Origin: a virus | Length of the DNA: 33,783 nucleotides | Reading direction: 5' to 3' (one strand) | Virus record (IMG/VR): IMGVR_UViG_3300043449_000243 | Location: 1 to 33,783 of that record | Shown: positions 1-7,623 of the stretch, one piece after another | How positions within the stretch are numbered: the first letter of the stretch is position 1 | Layout: each line of letters opens with the position of its first letter | Program-made: the position numbers and the translations under genes | Notes under the pieces: generated by a model | Told to the model about the DNA's origin: nothing | Database searches by the model: none | The model's input: the letters and a program-made list of their open reading frames with translations, nothing else

Positions 1-34
1 GCTCCGCGCTCGTGGGACTTGACTTCCGTCGCAT
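1..34. repeat. Contig-end overlap, copy 1
   Basis: These 34 bases are identical to the last 34 bases of the window (33750-33783). The overlap falls inside the group I intron, and joining the ends restores the intron and the capsid gene, so the window represents a circular molecule or a circularly permuted assembly. A repeat this short is more likely an assembly overlap than a T7-like terminal repeat. Confidence 0.9.
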
Positions 35-143
35 CCTAGTCGTTACACCTTCCGCAACCCTTGGTTATCCTTTGCGGCTTGGCTCGGTGTTGGCATCTCA
101 GCTTTTCACCGAATTCACGGAGTTTTATAACGTCTATATGTTA
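1..143 (-). other. Group I intron in the major capsid gene, 5' part
   Basis: The intron begins directly after capsid codon 27. Its guide sequence GACGTT (134-129) pairs with exon-1 end AACGTT (149-144), giving P1 with a terminal U.G pair at the splice site and a 9-nt loop. Further pairings on the minus strand are CGGTG/CACCG (111-107 with 89-85) or the competing ACACC/GGTGT (90-86 with 49-45), CCGCAA/TTGCGG (77-72 with 57-52), the P7 5' strand GACTA (41-37), and a P3 candidate CTCCGTG/CGCGGAG (122-116 with 8-2). The 28 nt between P7 and P3 would hold P7.1/P7.2-type hairpins, as in IA introns. The intron continues at 33749-33190. The total length is about 703 nt, of which about 244 nt lie outside the ORF. 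P1, P7 and P8 are clear; the exact P3-P6 fold is my inference. Confidence 0.85.
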
Positions 144-224
144 AACGTTGTCAGCGAGTTCACCAGTACGACTTTGGATGTTGGTCGCAATGATATCGCT
201 GATAGAACTATTGGCGAAAGCCAT
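144..224 (-). CDS. Major capsid protein, exon 1 (residues 1-27)
   Basis: This short exon starts at ATG 224-222 behind a good AGGAG ribosome binding site (spacing 6), just after the scaffold gene stops at 244. It encodes 27 residues beginning MAFANSSISDIIATN and ending GELADNV, and the next codon is TAA. Read alone it would look like a dead micro-ORF. Joined to exon 2 it gives ...ADNV-TNNNALLRRLKERG..., which reads as a continuous capsid N-terminus. The last six bases (AACGTT) are the 5' half of intron helix P1. The position directly after a scaffold gene is the usual place for a tailed-phage coat gene. Confidence 0.9.
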
Positions 225-243
225 TATATTCTCCTATCAGTTT

Positions 244-1236
244 TTAGAGTCGATCCGCTACATTGTCGAATTGTTCGGCAAGCATGGATCGTCGATCTTG
301 CGCTTTGGTAGCCGTTGTCGCACCGGGTGCGGCGCTTCTGACACTAACCGCTGCCGCTCTAGCTTTCTTCGCAGCTTGATTCGCTACGACCTTTTGCTGA
401 GTTTCAGCCTGGGCTTGTCGGCTCTGCTGAACTTGCTGATAAAGGTTGTCGTCTAGGCGTATTGCTTTTTCATACGCATCTTCCAATGTCGTTGCTACAC
501 CGCTTTGCAGCAGCGAAATCATTGTCGGTCGCGCTTCTTCAAAATGCTCAGCACGCATGGCAAAATTGTTGATTTCGCCGAGCAATGACTGATTCTGCAC
601 CTGCTCTTGCTCTTCCTTCCAACTCATCACTTCACCACGAACCCGATTGAGTTCTTGCTGTAGTGCTGAGATGCTTGGATCGACAGTCGCCTGTTGTTGC
701 AGTTGACTACCATCACCAAAATTCACACCATATTGCTGAGCGAGACGCAAGAAAAGTTGTTGCTTTTGTTGCGGGTCGCTGTAACGCAAAGCATGATCAG
801 CTTCCATCAACGCTTTAACGGCTTTTGGCCCATCAATCCCCAAGCCACGGATCGTGTCCATGTAAGGGTTCATAACCTCTTGATACTGATCTGCAAACTT
901 AGCTTTTTCCATCAGGGGCTGAACCCCTGCCTTCATTTGTTCCTCGCGCTGCCAGGCATATTCCTTCAGCCTATCGTCGGCAGTCTGCCATGCGTCGTGA
1001 TAATCCTTTTTCCATGACGCGGGAGGGCGCTTCCACACCGGCTCTTCAGCGGGCTGCTCTGCCTGCTGAACCATCGTTTGTTCGGGTTCACGGGGCGCAA
1101 ACTTGCCTTCCGTGTCTCGCGGCACATCCTCACGAGGCATCTCGCCTGGCGGCGCATTAACGGCTTGGTCGAATTGCTGCTCAAGCATTTCCCTGCGTGT
1201 ATCTTCAACCGGCACTATTGCGTGGAGATCGCTCAT
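244..1236 (-). CDS. Putative scaffolding protein
   Basis: A 330-residue, highly charged, Gln/Ala-rich, helical protein with no membrane segment. Its position between the portal-side genes and the capsid gene, its composition and its C-terminal basic/helical stretch are typical of podophage scaffolds, which guide procapsid assembly and bind coat protein through the C-terminus. A helix motif of the form D-x-R-R-x-M-L-x-x-Q-F occurs near residue 12 and again at about residue 314, near the C-terminus, and a related one lies in the upstream gene. ATG 1236 has AGGGA at good spacing and overlaps the upstream stop by one base. Function is assigned from context and composition, not from a recognised domain. 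Confidence 0.75.
   Translation of the reverse strand: MSDLHAIVPVEDTRREMLEQQFDQAVNAPPGEMPREDVPRDTEGKFAPREPEQTMVQQAEQPAEEPVWKRPPASWKKDYHDAWQTADDRLKEYAWQREEQMKAGVQPLMEKAKFADQYQEVMNPYMDTIRGLGIDGPKAVKALMEADHALRYSDPQQKQQLFLRLAQQYGVNFGDGSQLQQQATVDPSISALQQELNRVRGEVMSWKEEQEQVQNQSLLGEINNFAMRAEHFEEARPTMISLLQSGVATTLEDAYEKAIRLDDNLYQQVQQSRQAQAETQQKVVANQAAKKARAAAVSVRSAAPGATTATKAQDRRSMLAEQFDNVADRL
1174..1213 (-). repeat. Imperfect direct repeat, copy in scaffold gene
   Basis: This 40-bp segment matches 1326-1365 at most positions with one compensated indel. It encodes, in frame, the motif PVEDTRREMLEQQ at the scaffold N-terminus. The similarity is visible at both DNA and protein level, which suggests duplication rather than convergence. 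Confidence 0.6.
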
Positions 1237-1574
1237 TATCGTTCCCTGTGGGGGTTAGTAAATCTAGCGTCATCACGAAGTCTGCTAAGAATCTTATTCG
1301 CTTCGGAATGCGTCATGTTTGACAGTTGCTGCCTCAAAACTTCCCTGCGGTTATCTTTAACCGGCGCAACTTTCGTTTCCATCTTCTCGTTGCCGACTTC
1401 GATGCAGCCATGCGCTTGCAGGTGTTCCCTGTGGCGGCTGCGGCTCGTAATCATCGAACCGTCAACCATCGACTGATACGGCTGAATGTCCGGCATGATG
1501 TGATGCACAGCAGTCGGTTCGTAGTCACCAACTTCTATCGCTTCGCCATTAACGTATATCCAACGTTTTCTCAT
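1236..1574 (-). CDS. Conserved head-region phage protein (112 aa)
   Basis: I recognise the style of this protein from podophage head operons but cannot give it a function. It has an N-terminal RKRWIYVNGEAIEVGD segment and a conserved-looking core (MVDGSMITSRSRHREHLQAHG) rich in His, Arg and Ser. The C-terminal third carries the PVKDNRREVLRQQ motif shared with the scaffold protein. It starts at 1574, overlapping the upstream stop as ATGA, and ends in a one-base overlap with the scaffold gene, so translation is probably coupled. No cysteines form an obvious metal site. Confidence 0.7.
   Translation of the reverse strand: MRKRWIYVNGEAIEVGDYEPTAVHHIMPDIQPYQSMVDGSMITSRSRHREHLQAHGCIEVGNEKMETKVAPVKDNRREVLRQQLSNMTHSEANKILSRLRDDARFTNPHRER
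1326..1365 (-). repeat. Imperfect direct repeat, copy in upstream gene
   Basis: Partner of 1174-1213. It encodes PVKDNRREVLRQQ near residue 70 of the 112-residue protein. Both copies are in the same reading sense and lie about 150 bp apart. Confidence 0.6.
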
Positions 1575-1918
1575 AGAAGTAACAGAATTTCCTCGTCGTC
1601 AATTTCTACGTGCTGATGCCATATCTGTTCAGCATTCTTAAGATCAGCGATCAATTTATCAAAATTAAGATTACTTGTCAAAATCTGTTGTTTGGTTATG
1701 TAATTCAACGGCTCGACAACTTCGGGGATATCTTCCTTGCCCTCAACAATTCTTTCGTAAAGCGCAAGCACTTCCCGACGACGTTCTTCCCTTACCGCTT
1801 TTTCTCTTGCAAAGCGATCTTTCAGCTTGTCGCCGTCATGGGTATCAAGATCGATCAGCGTGGGAACGTAATCCCACGTTGCTCCGTCCCAAGTACCGGT
1901 GTCCCAACCCCCGTTCAT
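1571..1918 (-). CDS. Hypothetical head-region protein (115 aa)
   Basis: An unrecognised 115-residue protein. The N-terminus has Trp/Gly/Asp repeats (GGWDTGTWDGATWD), followed by a charged helical stretch (REKAVREERRREVLALYERI) and an acidic, leucine-rich C-terminus. It begins inside the portal stop (ATGA overlap at 1915-1918) and ends with the same overlap with the next gene, so it belongs to the portal-scaffold operon. A role in the head or connector is likely from position only. Confidence 0.65.
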   Translation of the reverse strand: MNGGWDTGTWDGATWDYVPTLIDLDTHDGDKLKDRFAREKAVREERRREVLALYERIVEGKEDIPEVVEPLNYITKQQILTSNLNFDKLIADLKNAEQIWHQHVEIDDEEILLLL

Positions 1919-4224
1919 GTTGCGATTTCAACTCCAACCGCTTTGCCATCAGGCCCACGGATAATGCGTTTCGGTGCAGACATAACCGAAAGCAGGCTTT
2001 CAATCTTGCTTGACGTTTGATCGTGCAAAGCCGCCATATCCTGCTGCATTTTTTCGACGTTTTGCAGCGCCATCTGCACGCCGTTACCTAGCTCAGCGGT
2101 CATGCGCTCAGCAGAGGCAGTTGCAGCTTCAACGAGCGGAATATCCACGCCAGGGTTAGCACCGATCCGCGCAACGGTAACTTTTGTTGCTGCGTCAAGC
2201 TCAGTTTTCCAGCGGTTGTATTGTTCTTCCATCTCGGCTTTCTGACGGTCAAACTCCAGTTTCTGCGCGTCCATCTGCGCCCGCATCTGCTCAACTTCGA
2301 CTTCGCGCTGCGTTTTAGCCTGTTCAAGTTGCAACTTTGCTTGATCCATTTGCATCTGTGCTTGCAACTTAGCTTGCTCGATCTGCATCTGTGCTTGCAT
2401 CTTCGCTTGTTCAAGCTGCCCGTCTGCTTGCATCTTGCCTTGCGCCATCTGCTGTTCTGCTTGCATTTTGAGCATCTCAGGGTCAGGCTGCGGCTCGACC
2501 GGCGGCTTGTTAACCAGTTTGTTAATTGACTGATCAATAGCGCCCTCAATCTGCCTTGCACCCTTAAATGCACCCACGCCAAACTTCAGCAGCTCGCCAA
2601 TCATCGGGATCATTTCCGGTGCTTGCTGACCTAACGGCAAGGCTTCGCGCAGGAATGAGCCAAACGCTTGCAGGAACTCGCCGCGCTCTTGCTTCATTTT
2701 TTGCTCGTCAAGCTGCACGAGAGAATCAGCAGCAACTTCAATGCGGAAGTTACGCAACGGCTTATCCTTCAGCAAAGCAAGCGCCTGGGGGATTAGCTGT
2801 TGATCTTCGGGCTGCATTTGATCTGCCGCTGCAAACATAACAATGGTTTGCGGTTGGAACTTGGTGCAGATTACCTGCGCCTTCAGCCGTAGCAAGCCGG
2901 TCGCAAACAGCGCCACATCCTCTTGCATCGAGCGCAGACGAATCGAGGCATATTGCCCCTTGATCTGCTGTGCCGTAGCCGTCTCAGAGGCAAACGACGA
3001 TCCTCGGATAATGTCCGACAGACCCGTGATCTCATAGATTTGATTCTTAATCTCAGTACGCGCTTGGTAGCATTGGATCAACGTCTGAGCGATCATGTCG
3101 ATGGGCAGGAAGTCGATAGCGCCCTTTAGACCGCCTTTCTCGCCGAACGCAAGCCAAGTGTCAACCGGCAACAGGGCGTTGTTCTCGCCCTCGGTCATCA
3201 GTCGCTGCAAAGCGGGCTGAGAAGCGTCATAGACCCCTCTAACGCGCAAAGCCTTGACCAACCCGTCAATCCTATCGGACAGGATATCAAGCTCGTTAGC
3301 CTGATCCTGATACAGCACAAAGTCAGCCACCGGAACAAGGGTGTCGCTCGTCATGGTGGCATACAACGGTGGCGGGCAGGGGAAGAATCCCTCTAGTTCT
3401 AGCGGATCGTCGCGCTCGTCAATGATGTTAGGCATTGACTTGCTGAACCAATAGACTTTGCCCGTTTCCTTGTCCCAATATTCACAAATCTTTGCGCGGG
3501 TGTGCTCTTTGGTGGACTGCCCATACTGCTTGAGGGTGTCCGGGCCTGCATCGAAAGGTATCTTTTCTCCCACTTCTTCGCCGAAACGCTCAACCAACGC
3601 CTCGCGGGTCATGTATACCCACCGCCAAACAGCCGTTACTTCTTCCCATGTACGCGCTACCGAGTGGCCAAAGTCTTTCCAATGCACATAGTCAATGGGA
3701 GCGCATTCGTACTCAATCTCTTCCATTGGTTCTTGACCGGCTGTAGGATCGTTCTGCACACCGGCTTCAGGTTCGTCAATGTCCTCGGTTACTTCTAGCC
3801 CATCTTCAGGCATATCAACAGCGTTGACGTGCGGTTCATATCGCACCCAAGCCGTCCCACGCCCGCCAAGGAAACGATCCTCAACTGCGTGTTTCATCGT
3901 TGCGCGGAAATCAGGGTAATGCTCAATCTCAAAGTCAAGCGCCCGCTCTATCAACAACGACGCAACGCGACCTACAGGATCGTTATCACCGAAACGACGC
4001 GATACATCAGCTTTGGGCAAACGAGCGTAAACCGCAGGAATCAGCGTTTGGACGTTGCTCCATAGGATGTTGAACTTCGCAGTCTCGTTCGTATTTTGGC
4101 TGCGGTTGTCGTCCCGGTAACGCTTGATGATCTTTTGAGCGCGGGCTTCCCACTTCTTAAAGTCACCGTCATACGCTGCAACGTTATGCAGCAGCTTCTG
4201 CAAGCCTGTGCTTTGCTCATCCAT
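1915..4224 (-). CDS. Portal protein, P22-like podophage type
   Basis: A 769-residue portal protein, the dodecameric ring through which DNA is packaged and ejected. The N-terminal part (FNILWSNVQTLIPAVYAR, then a segment with LPKADVSRRF) and the core around the acidic insert fit portals of P22-like podophages, whose length is about 725. The C-terminal quarter, roughly residues 580-690, is a long Gln/Lys/Met helix of repeating QAKLQ/QAKMQ units. This matches the coiled-coil 'barrel' that projects into the capsid in P22. The gene sits between the metallopeptidase gene and the scaffold-side genes, in the usual terminase-portal-scaffold-coat order. The start has only a weak ribosome binding site and lies 2 bp after the upstream stop. 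Confidence 0.9.
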   Translation of the reverse strand: MDEQSTGLQKLLHNVAAYDGDFKKWEARAQKIIKRYRDDNRSQNTNETAKFNILWSNVQTLIPAVYARLPKADVSRRFGDNDPVGRVASLLIERALDFEIEHYPDFRATMKHAVEDRFLGGRGTAWVRYEPHVNAVDMPEDGLEVTEDIDEPEAGVQNDPTAGQEPMEEIEYECAPIDYVHWKDFGHSVARTWEEVTAVWRWVYMTREALVERFGEEVGEKIPFDAGPDTLKQYGQSTKEHTRAKICEYWDKETGKVYWFSKSMPNIIDERDDPLELEGFFPCPPPLYATMTSDTLVPVADFVLYQDQANELDILSDRIDGLVKALRVRGVYDASQPALQRLMTEGENNALLPVDTWLAFGEKGGLKGAIDFLPIDMIAQTLIQCYQARTEIKNQIYEITGLSDIIRGSSFASETATAQQIKGQYASIRLRSMQEDVALFATGLLRLKAQVICTKFQPQTIVMFAAADQMQPEDQQLIPQALALLKDKPLRNFRIEVAADSLVQLDEQKMKQERGEFLQAFGSFLREALPLGQQAPEMIPMIGELLKFGVGAFKGARQIEGAIDQSINKLVNKPPVEPQPDPEMLKMQAEQQMAQGKMQADGQLEQAKMQAQMQIEQAKLQAQMQMDQAKLQLEQAKTQREVEVEQMRAQMDAQKLEFDRQKAEMEEQYNRWKTELDAATKVTVARIGANPGVDIPLVEAATASAERMTAELGNGVQMALQNVEKMQQDMAALHDQTSSKIESLLSVMSAPKRIIRGPDGKAVGVEIAT

Positions 4225-4226
4225 GT

Positions 4227-5288
4227 TTATCGCCTAATGATTAGTTCGTTAATTGGCACGTCATAAGAGCGCTCGGGAAATTCTGCTCGGCGTTGTTCGT
4301 CTGTTAGGTTTCTGCGCTTTTGAGTGGCTCTAGCTTCGGCTTCACCGGCAAGGCGGCGGTACAAGTCGAATCGTGCTTGCCCGCTTAAATTTGCTATGAC
4401 TGCTTTGCTATCAAGGTCTTGCGCTTCTCGTTCAAGTTGCAAACCTTTCTTTCTAGCGCCCGGCTTTACTATGCGACCGGGATCAAGCGGGTCATTGGCT
4501 TTTGAAAGATTAAACAATTCTTTAGCTTTTTGTCTTTTTTCTTGAGCAATTTCCTCAAGTGTCATAGTCATTGATTCGGGACTGCCGCCCCTTGCAAATC
4601 CTTCTTTCTGTTGGATTGCGTGCTGCAACTCATGCAAGGCGGTGCTACGTTGCTTAATGGTGTCAGGGCCTGCAACGGTCATGGTTCGTGCATTAGGTAT
4701 AAAATTTCCGCTAGGTTCAGCGGCGGCAAAAAAATTAGAGTGAATTCCTTTTAATTCAGGATAAGCGGCATAAAGTTCGTTATGTGACAAACCTTGCTCT
4801 AACAATCCTTTGAACTTTTGATTTTCAGAAATTCCTCGATACACGTTTTCGGTAATTTTTGATCCTTTATCGCTTATTTCTTGCCGCCATGCAGAATCCG
4901 GCGCTTTCCAGTTGCCAGTTTCCTGCCATATTGTTTCCGGTGTAGCGCCTGCCTTTTCCATTTGCAGGGCGCGGGCGTTAGCCTCGGCGTTCCAACTTTT
5001 TGCTTTCGGGCCAATAAAAGTTGCTGCAATCTCTGCCGCCCTATCAATGTTCCTTTGTTTTACATCTTCGGGCACACCGAACACCGAACCACGCCAAAAG
5101 TTAGCGCGTGCTAAATCGTTCACAGCATTAACAGGCTCTGCTGATCCGTAGCTTGAACCTGTGCCCAATGCCTTCAATGCGCCAACCAACCTGCTCGGCA
5201 CTTTGGCAAGTTGTTGCGCTATCGTTGGCGGTGCAGCCGTAGCGCCTTGATACTCAAGCGCCGCCGCTAGACGTTCTTGTTCAGTCAC
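4227..5288 (-). CDS. LPD23-type zincin-like metallopeptidase in the head operon
   Basis: A 353-residue protein with a zinc-protease signature HELQH (about residues 219-223) followed by AIQQKEGFARGGSPE. This is typical of the large-polyvalent-protein-associated domain LPD23, known from phage and mobile-element polyproteins. The preceding block (GPKAKSWNAEANARALQMEK, then WQETGNWKAPDSAWR) is also typical of that family, and a Glu-rich RRLAGEAEARATQKR stretch downstream could supply the third ligand. I place the start at GTG 5288, which has GGAG at good spacing and lies just inside the upstream stop. The longer frame from 5327 overlaps the previous gene needlessly. Function is unknown: it may be packaged and injected, or may process head proteins. 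Confidence 0.75.
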   Translation of the reverse strand: MTEQERLAAALEYQGATAAPPTIAQQLAKVPSRLVGALKALGTGSSYGSAEPVNAVNDLARANFWRGSVFGVPEDVKQRNIDRAAEIAATFIGPKAKSWNAEANARALQMEKAGATPETIWQETGNWKAPDSAWRQEISDKGSKITENVYRGISENQKFKGLLEQGLSHNELYAAYPELKGIHSNFFAAAEPSGNFIPNARTMTVAGPDTIKQRSTALHELQHAIQQKEGFARGGSPESMTMTLEEIAQEKRQKAKELFNLSKANDPLDPGRIVKPGARKKGLQLEREAQDLDSKAVIANLSGQARFDLYRRLAGEAEARATQKRRNLTDEQRRAEFPERSYDVPINELIIRR

Positions 5289-5571
5289 GATTACGCTCCG
5301 AGATAGCGCGAGCCTTGGCGCGAGCATCTTCCTTGCTGCTTGCTCCCCACGCTTTCAACGCCAATGCCAATCGAGTAGGACTGCCGTTCTTTTCCATCGG
5401 GCCAGGCATATTGCCCATGCGAGCAAGGAAAGAAGCGCGACGCGGGTTATCGCCTGCCTTGACGGGAGGCTTAAGCGTCCCGCCAGTCTCAGCTTTGTAC
5501 GAAGCTCTCCCCTTGGCGTTCAGACCGCCCTGTGGATTTTTGCCTTCGCTACGCGTCCACGCTGCGCTCAT
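5281..5571 (-). CDS. DUF6321-like small phage protein
   Basis: A 96-residue basic protein whose text (AWTRSEGKNPQGGLNAKGR..., LKPPVKAGDNPRRASFLARM, LALKAWGASSKEDARAKA) fits the DUF6321 family, common next to terminase or portal genes of aquatic phages and of unknown function. It is rich in Lys, Arg, Gly and Pro, which fits nucleic-acid or virion binding. It overlaps the next gene by 4 bp as ATGA and the metallopeptidase start by 8 bp. Confidence 0.75.
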   Translation of the reverse strand: MSAAWTRSEGKNPQGGLNAKGRASYKAETGGTLKPPVKAGDNPRRASFLARMGNMPGPMEKNGSPTRLALALKAWGASSKEDARAKARAISERNRD

Positions 5572-5726
5572 TTTTTCTCCGGCTTTGCAGTCTTAGCAGA
5601 TTCGCGGAAGTCTTTAGCAGTCGGCGCACCGGGATCGCCAGGCTTACGCATCTTCTCGCCTGATCCATGCTTGATCCGTTCCTGCTTGGCTAAAATGTTG
5701 GCATAAAGCCCCGGTTTGTTCATCAT
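5568..5726 (-). CDS. Small basic phage protein (52 aa)
   Basis: The protein begins MMNKPGLYANILAKQERIK and continues with SGEKMRKPGDPGAPTAKDF, a small Lys-rich family often found just before DUF6321-like genes in phages. No function is known. The start at 5726 overlaps the upstream stop as ATGA. The longer reading from 5783 runs deep into the upstream gene and adds unrelated residues, so I rejected it. ATG 5723 is an equally possible start one codon later. Confidence 0.7.
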   Translation of the reverse strand: MMNKPGLYANILAKQERIKHGSGEKMRKPGDPGAPTAKDFRESAKTAKPEKK

Positions 5727-6028
5727 GCCGAGAATATGCCCACAGCAATGACAGTCACGCCGCTGCCAGTCGTAACTTTCCATGGGCCGGTAGCCGCTGC
5801 CATGTTCAACTCGAGGCTGTAAGTACCAACGGGAGTCGTTGCGCCGGTAATGACGATGCTCGTTGAGCCATCAATCAGCGTGACGTTTGACGCGGTGTTG
5901 TTCGCTGCAACCACGATCAAGCGATGAACATAATCGCCTTGTGCGCCAGCGCCGCCCAGTACCTGCGCGGTTTGACTTGCTGCAACGGTTTCATACGCAT
6001 ACGCGTACGGGTAAGAAACGCCACTCAT
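5723..6028 (-). CDS. Putative small virion protein (101 aa)
   Basis: A 101-residue Ala/Thr/Val/Gly-rich protein with alternating hydrophobic beta-strand pattern, no cysteines and no membrane segment. It resembles small decoration or fibre-base proteins of phages in composition, and is similar in style to the protein at 29339-29698. ATG 6028 has AAGGAGC at spacing 8 and overlaps the large-terminase stop as ATGA. The virion role is inferred from composition and neighbours. Confidence 0.6.
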   Translation of the reverse strand: MSGVSYPYAYAYETVAASQTAQVLGGAGAQGDYVHRLIVVAANNTASNVTLIDGSTSIVITGATTPVGTYSLELNMAAATGPWKVTTGSGVTVIAVGIFSA

Positions 6029-7356
6029 ATTCTTGCTCCTTTAGGTTTAACAGTTGACCACATATCGTTAAGGGTAACTGTGTTTTGCGGGCCTACCATC
6101 AAAGGCTTCTCTCTATCCGGCGCTCTGATTACCGGCTCTTGCTTCCATGCGATTGCCATCATACGAAAAGCATCCGCGGGATGGCTAGTCCAATCGTGTC
6201 GCGGGGTCTGTCTGAATGCCTTTTTGTCCTCGTCATACTCGCGCTGATACTGCTTTAATGCCTCGATGCCCTCGTAACATTTGTTGTCAAACCAAGTGAT
6301 CGGGAGCATCTTCCTTACTGCCTGTATGCCGTCTTGGATCGACAAATCAGGGACGATAGCCAACGAGGAAATGCCCAAGTGCGCCCCAAGCTGCTCAATG
6401 ATGGACTTGCCGCCGCTGGCAAGGGTTTTGGCTTTCGCGTCGTGCGGTAGCCAATGCTTACCATAGCGATAACCTCGATCCGTGATAACTTGTGCAAGCT
6501 CTTGGACGTTCGCGCCTGAGACCGCGTAATAGTCGACCACATGGATTTCTCCCCGCAAGACTTGATACCACCATATAGCTGTGTCATCACGATAGCCCAA
6601 GTCCCACGCGGTATGCACCGGCACGCTCGGATCAACATCCACACTTGTTACACGCCCTTGCTGCTCAAGTTCTCTGAATTCTGTGCCGTAAAAAGCTCCG
6701 AGGATTGCAGCTTCAAATGAGCATTCGTATTCCTGCAAATACTGATCCTCGGACAATTGCGCCCTAGCTGCTGCAAGCTCGGATGGAGGAAGCAGCCCCG
6801 ACGAAGAAGCGGGCAGGCGCAGCAGGAACCATTCGTGAGGGGAACGAATGGCGTTTTCATAAATCGACCAAAACTGATTCTTTCCTTTCGGCGTACCACC
6901 AAACACCGCCCACCCCTGCTTGTCAGACAATGCTGGACGGATAACATTGCCCCAAACGCTAGGCTTAAAGTCGCCATACTCGTCCATGTAAATGCCGTCA
7001 AAGCCCAAACCACGCATAGCGTCGGCATTGTCAGCACCGAACAACCTAACCTTCGCCAAGTTCATCAGCGTAACCGTCAATTCAGCCTCGTTACTATCAA
7101 GAATGATCGGCGCGGCAAAGGTCTTGAGATAGTCCCAAACCACCGACTTCGCCTGGCTTCGGTATGGAGCAATATAGCCAAACAACGGGAAAGTGCTCTT
7201 ACAGGTAGCCGCTGCCCTGATTACGTCATTGATAGCCGCTACTGTCTTGCCTGCGCGTCGATGAGCGACTAAACAGCCCCATCGCTGCGTGCGGGCATGG
7301 AAGGGAAGGAAAGCCCGCCTTGGCGCATAGGGAAGGATTATTTGGGATCGGCCCAT
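6025..7356 (-). CDS. terL: Terminase large subunit (packaging ATPase and nuclease)
   Basis: A 443-residue packaging motor subunit. Walker A-type HRRAGKT lies at residues 32-38 and Walker B GIYMDE at 121-126. The coupling-type segment VFGGTPKGKNQFW follows. The RNase H-like nuclease half has its first acidic strand in TAWDLGYRDDTA near residue 250 and the last acidic site in SHPADAFRM near the C-terminus. It hydrolyses ATP to pump DNA through the portal and cuts the concatemer. The start at 7356 overlaps the small-subunit gene by 19 bp. Length is typical for the shorter podophage enzymes. Confidence 0.95.
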   Translation of the reverse strand: MGRSQIILPYAPRRAFLPFHARTQRWGCLVAHRRAGKTVAAINDVIRAAATCKSTFPLFGYIAPYRSQAKSVVWDYLKTFAAPIILDSNEAELTVTLMNLAKVRLFGADNADAMRGLGFDGIYMDEYGDFKPSVWGNVIRPALSDKQGWAVFGGTPKGKNQFWSIYENAIRSPHEWFLLRLPASSSGLLPPSELAAARAQLSEDQYLQEYECSFEAAILGAFYGTEFRELEQQGRVTSVDVDPSVPVHTAWDLGYRDDTAIWWYQVLRGEIHVVDYYAVSGANVQELAQVITDRGYRYGKHWLPHDAKAKTLASGGKSIIEQLGAHLGISSLAIVPDLSIQDGIQAVRKMLPITWFDNKCYEGIEALKQYQREYDEDKKAFRQTPRHDWTSHPADAFRMMAIAWKQEPVIRAPDREKPLMVGPQNTVTLNDMWSTVKPKGARI

Positions 7357-7577
7357 CGGATCACCATTTCCTGCGGCCCGCCCTCATTACCCACGTTTTC
7401 AGTCCTAGCCAAGTCAGGAACGACCTTTTTCAGCAAAATATCCGCTGCTTTGACCTGCGTACCTGATAGCTCAATCTCGCCCTCAACGTGCTTCAAGAGG
7501 CGATTCATGATCTGACTGGCTTGAATCTTCTCTCGCCATGAGTCAGATAAAGTTATCTTTCTTTTCCTAGCAGCCAT
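7338..7577 (-). CDS. terS: Putative terminase small subunit
   Basis: A 79-residue protein directly upstream of and overlapping the large terminase gene, the standard place for the DNA-recognition subunit. The N-terminus is very basic (MAARKRKITLSDSWREK), followed by helices around ASQIMNRLLKHVEG and TQVKAADILLKKVVPDL, which resembles the central oligomerisation region of small terminases. It is short for the family. Identification rests on position and style. Confidence 0.65.
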   Translation of the reverse strand: MAARKRKITLSDSWREKIQASQIMNRLLKHVEGEIELSGTQVKAADILLKKVVPDLARTENVGNEGGPQEMVIRWADPK

Positions 7578-7596
7578 GTGATTGATTTGTAACAGA

Positions 7597-7606
7597 TATT
7601 CTTAAC
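7597..7606 (-). promoter_or_regulatory. Operator-like 10-mer upstream of the terminase operon
   Basis: The minus strand reads GTTAAGAATA here, the same ten bases as the left arm and spacer of the palindrome at 12763-12778 in the repressor control region. It lies in the only gap (7578-7623) before the virion operon. The stretch is A/T-rich and lacks the full palindrome, so chance is possible. Confidence 0.25.
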
Positions 7607-7623
7607 ATACTTAATTAATGTTA

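Noticed and set aside
1-34. T7-like direct terminal repeat
   Set aside because: 34 bp is much shorter than known functional terminal repeats, and it lies in the middle of an intron. An assembly overlap is simpler.
2100-2582. Arg/Ser-rich and Leu/His-rich frames inside the portal gene
   Set aside because: They are out-of-frame readings of the repetitive Gln/Lys helix, with no ribosome binding sites.
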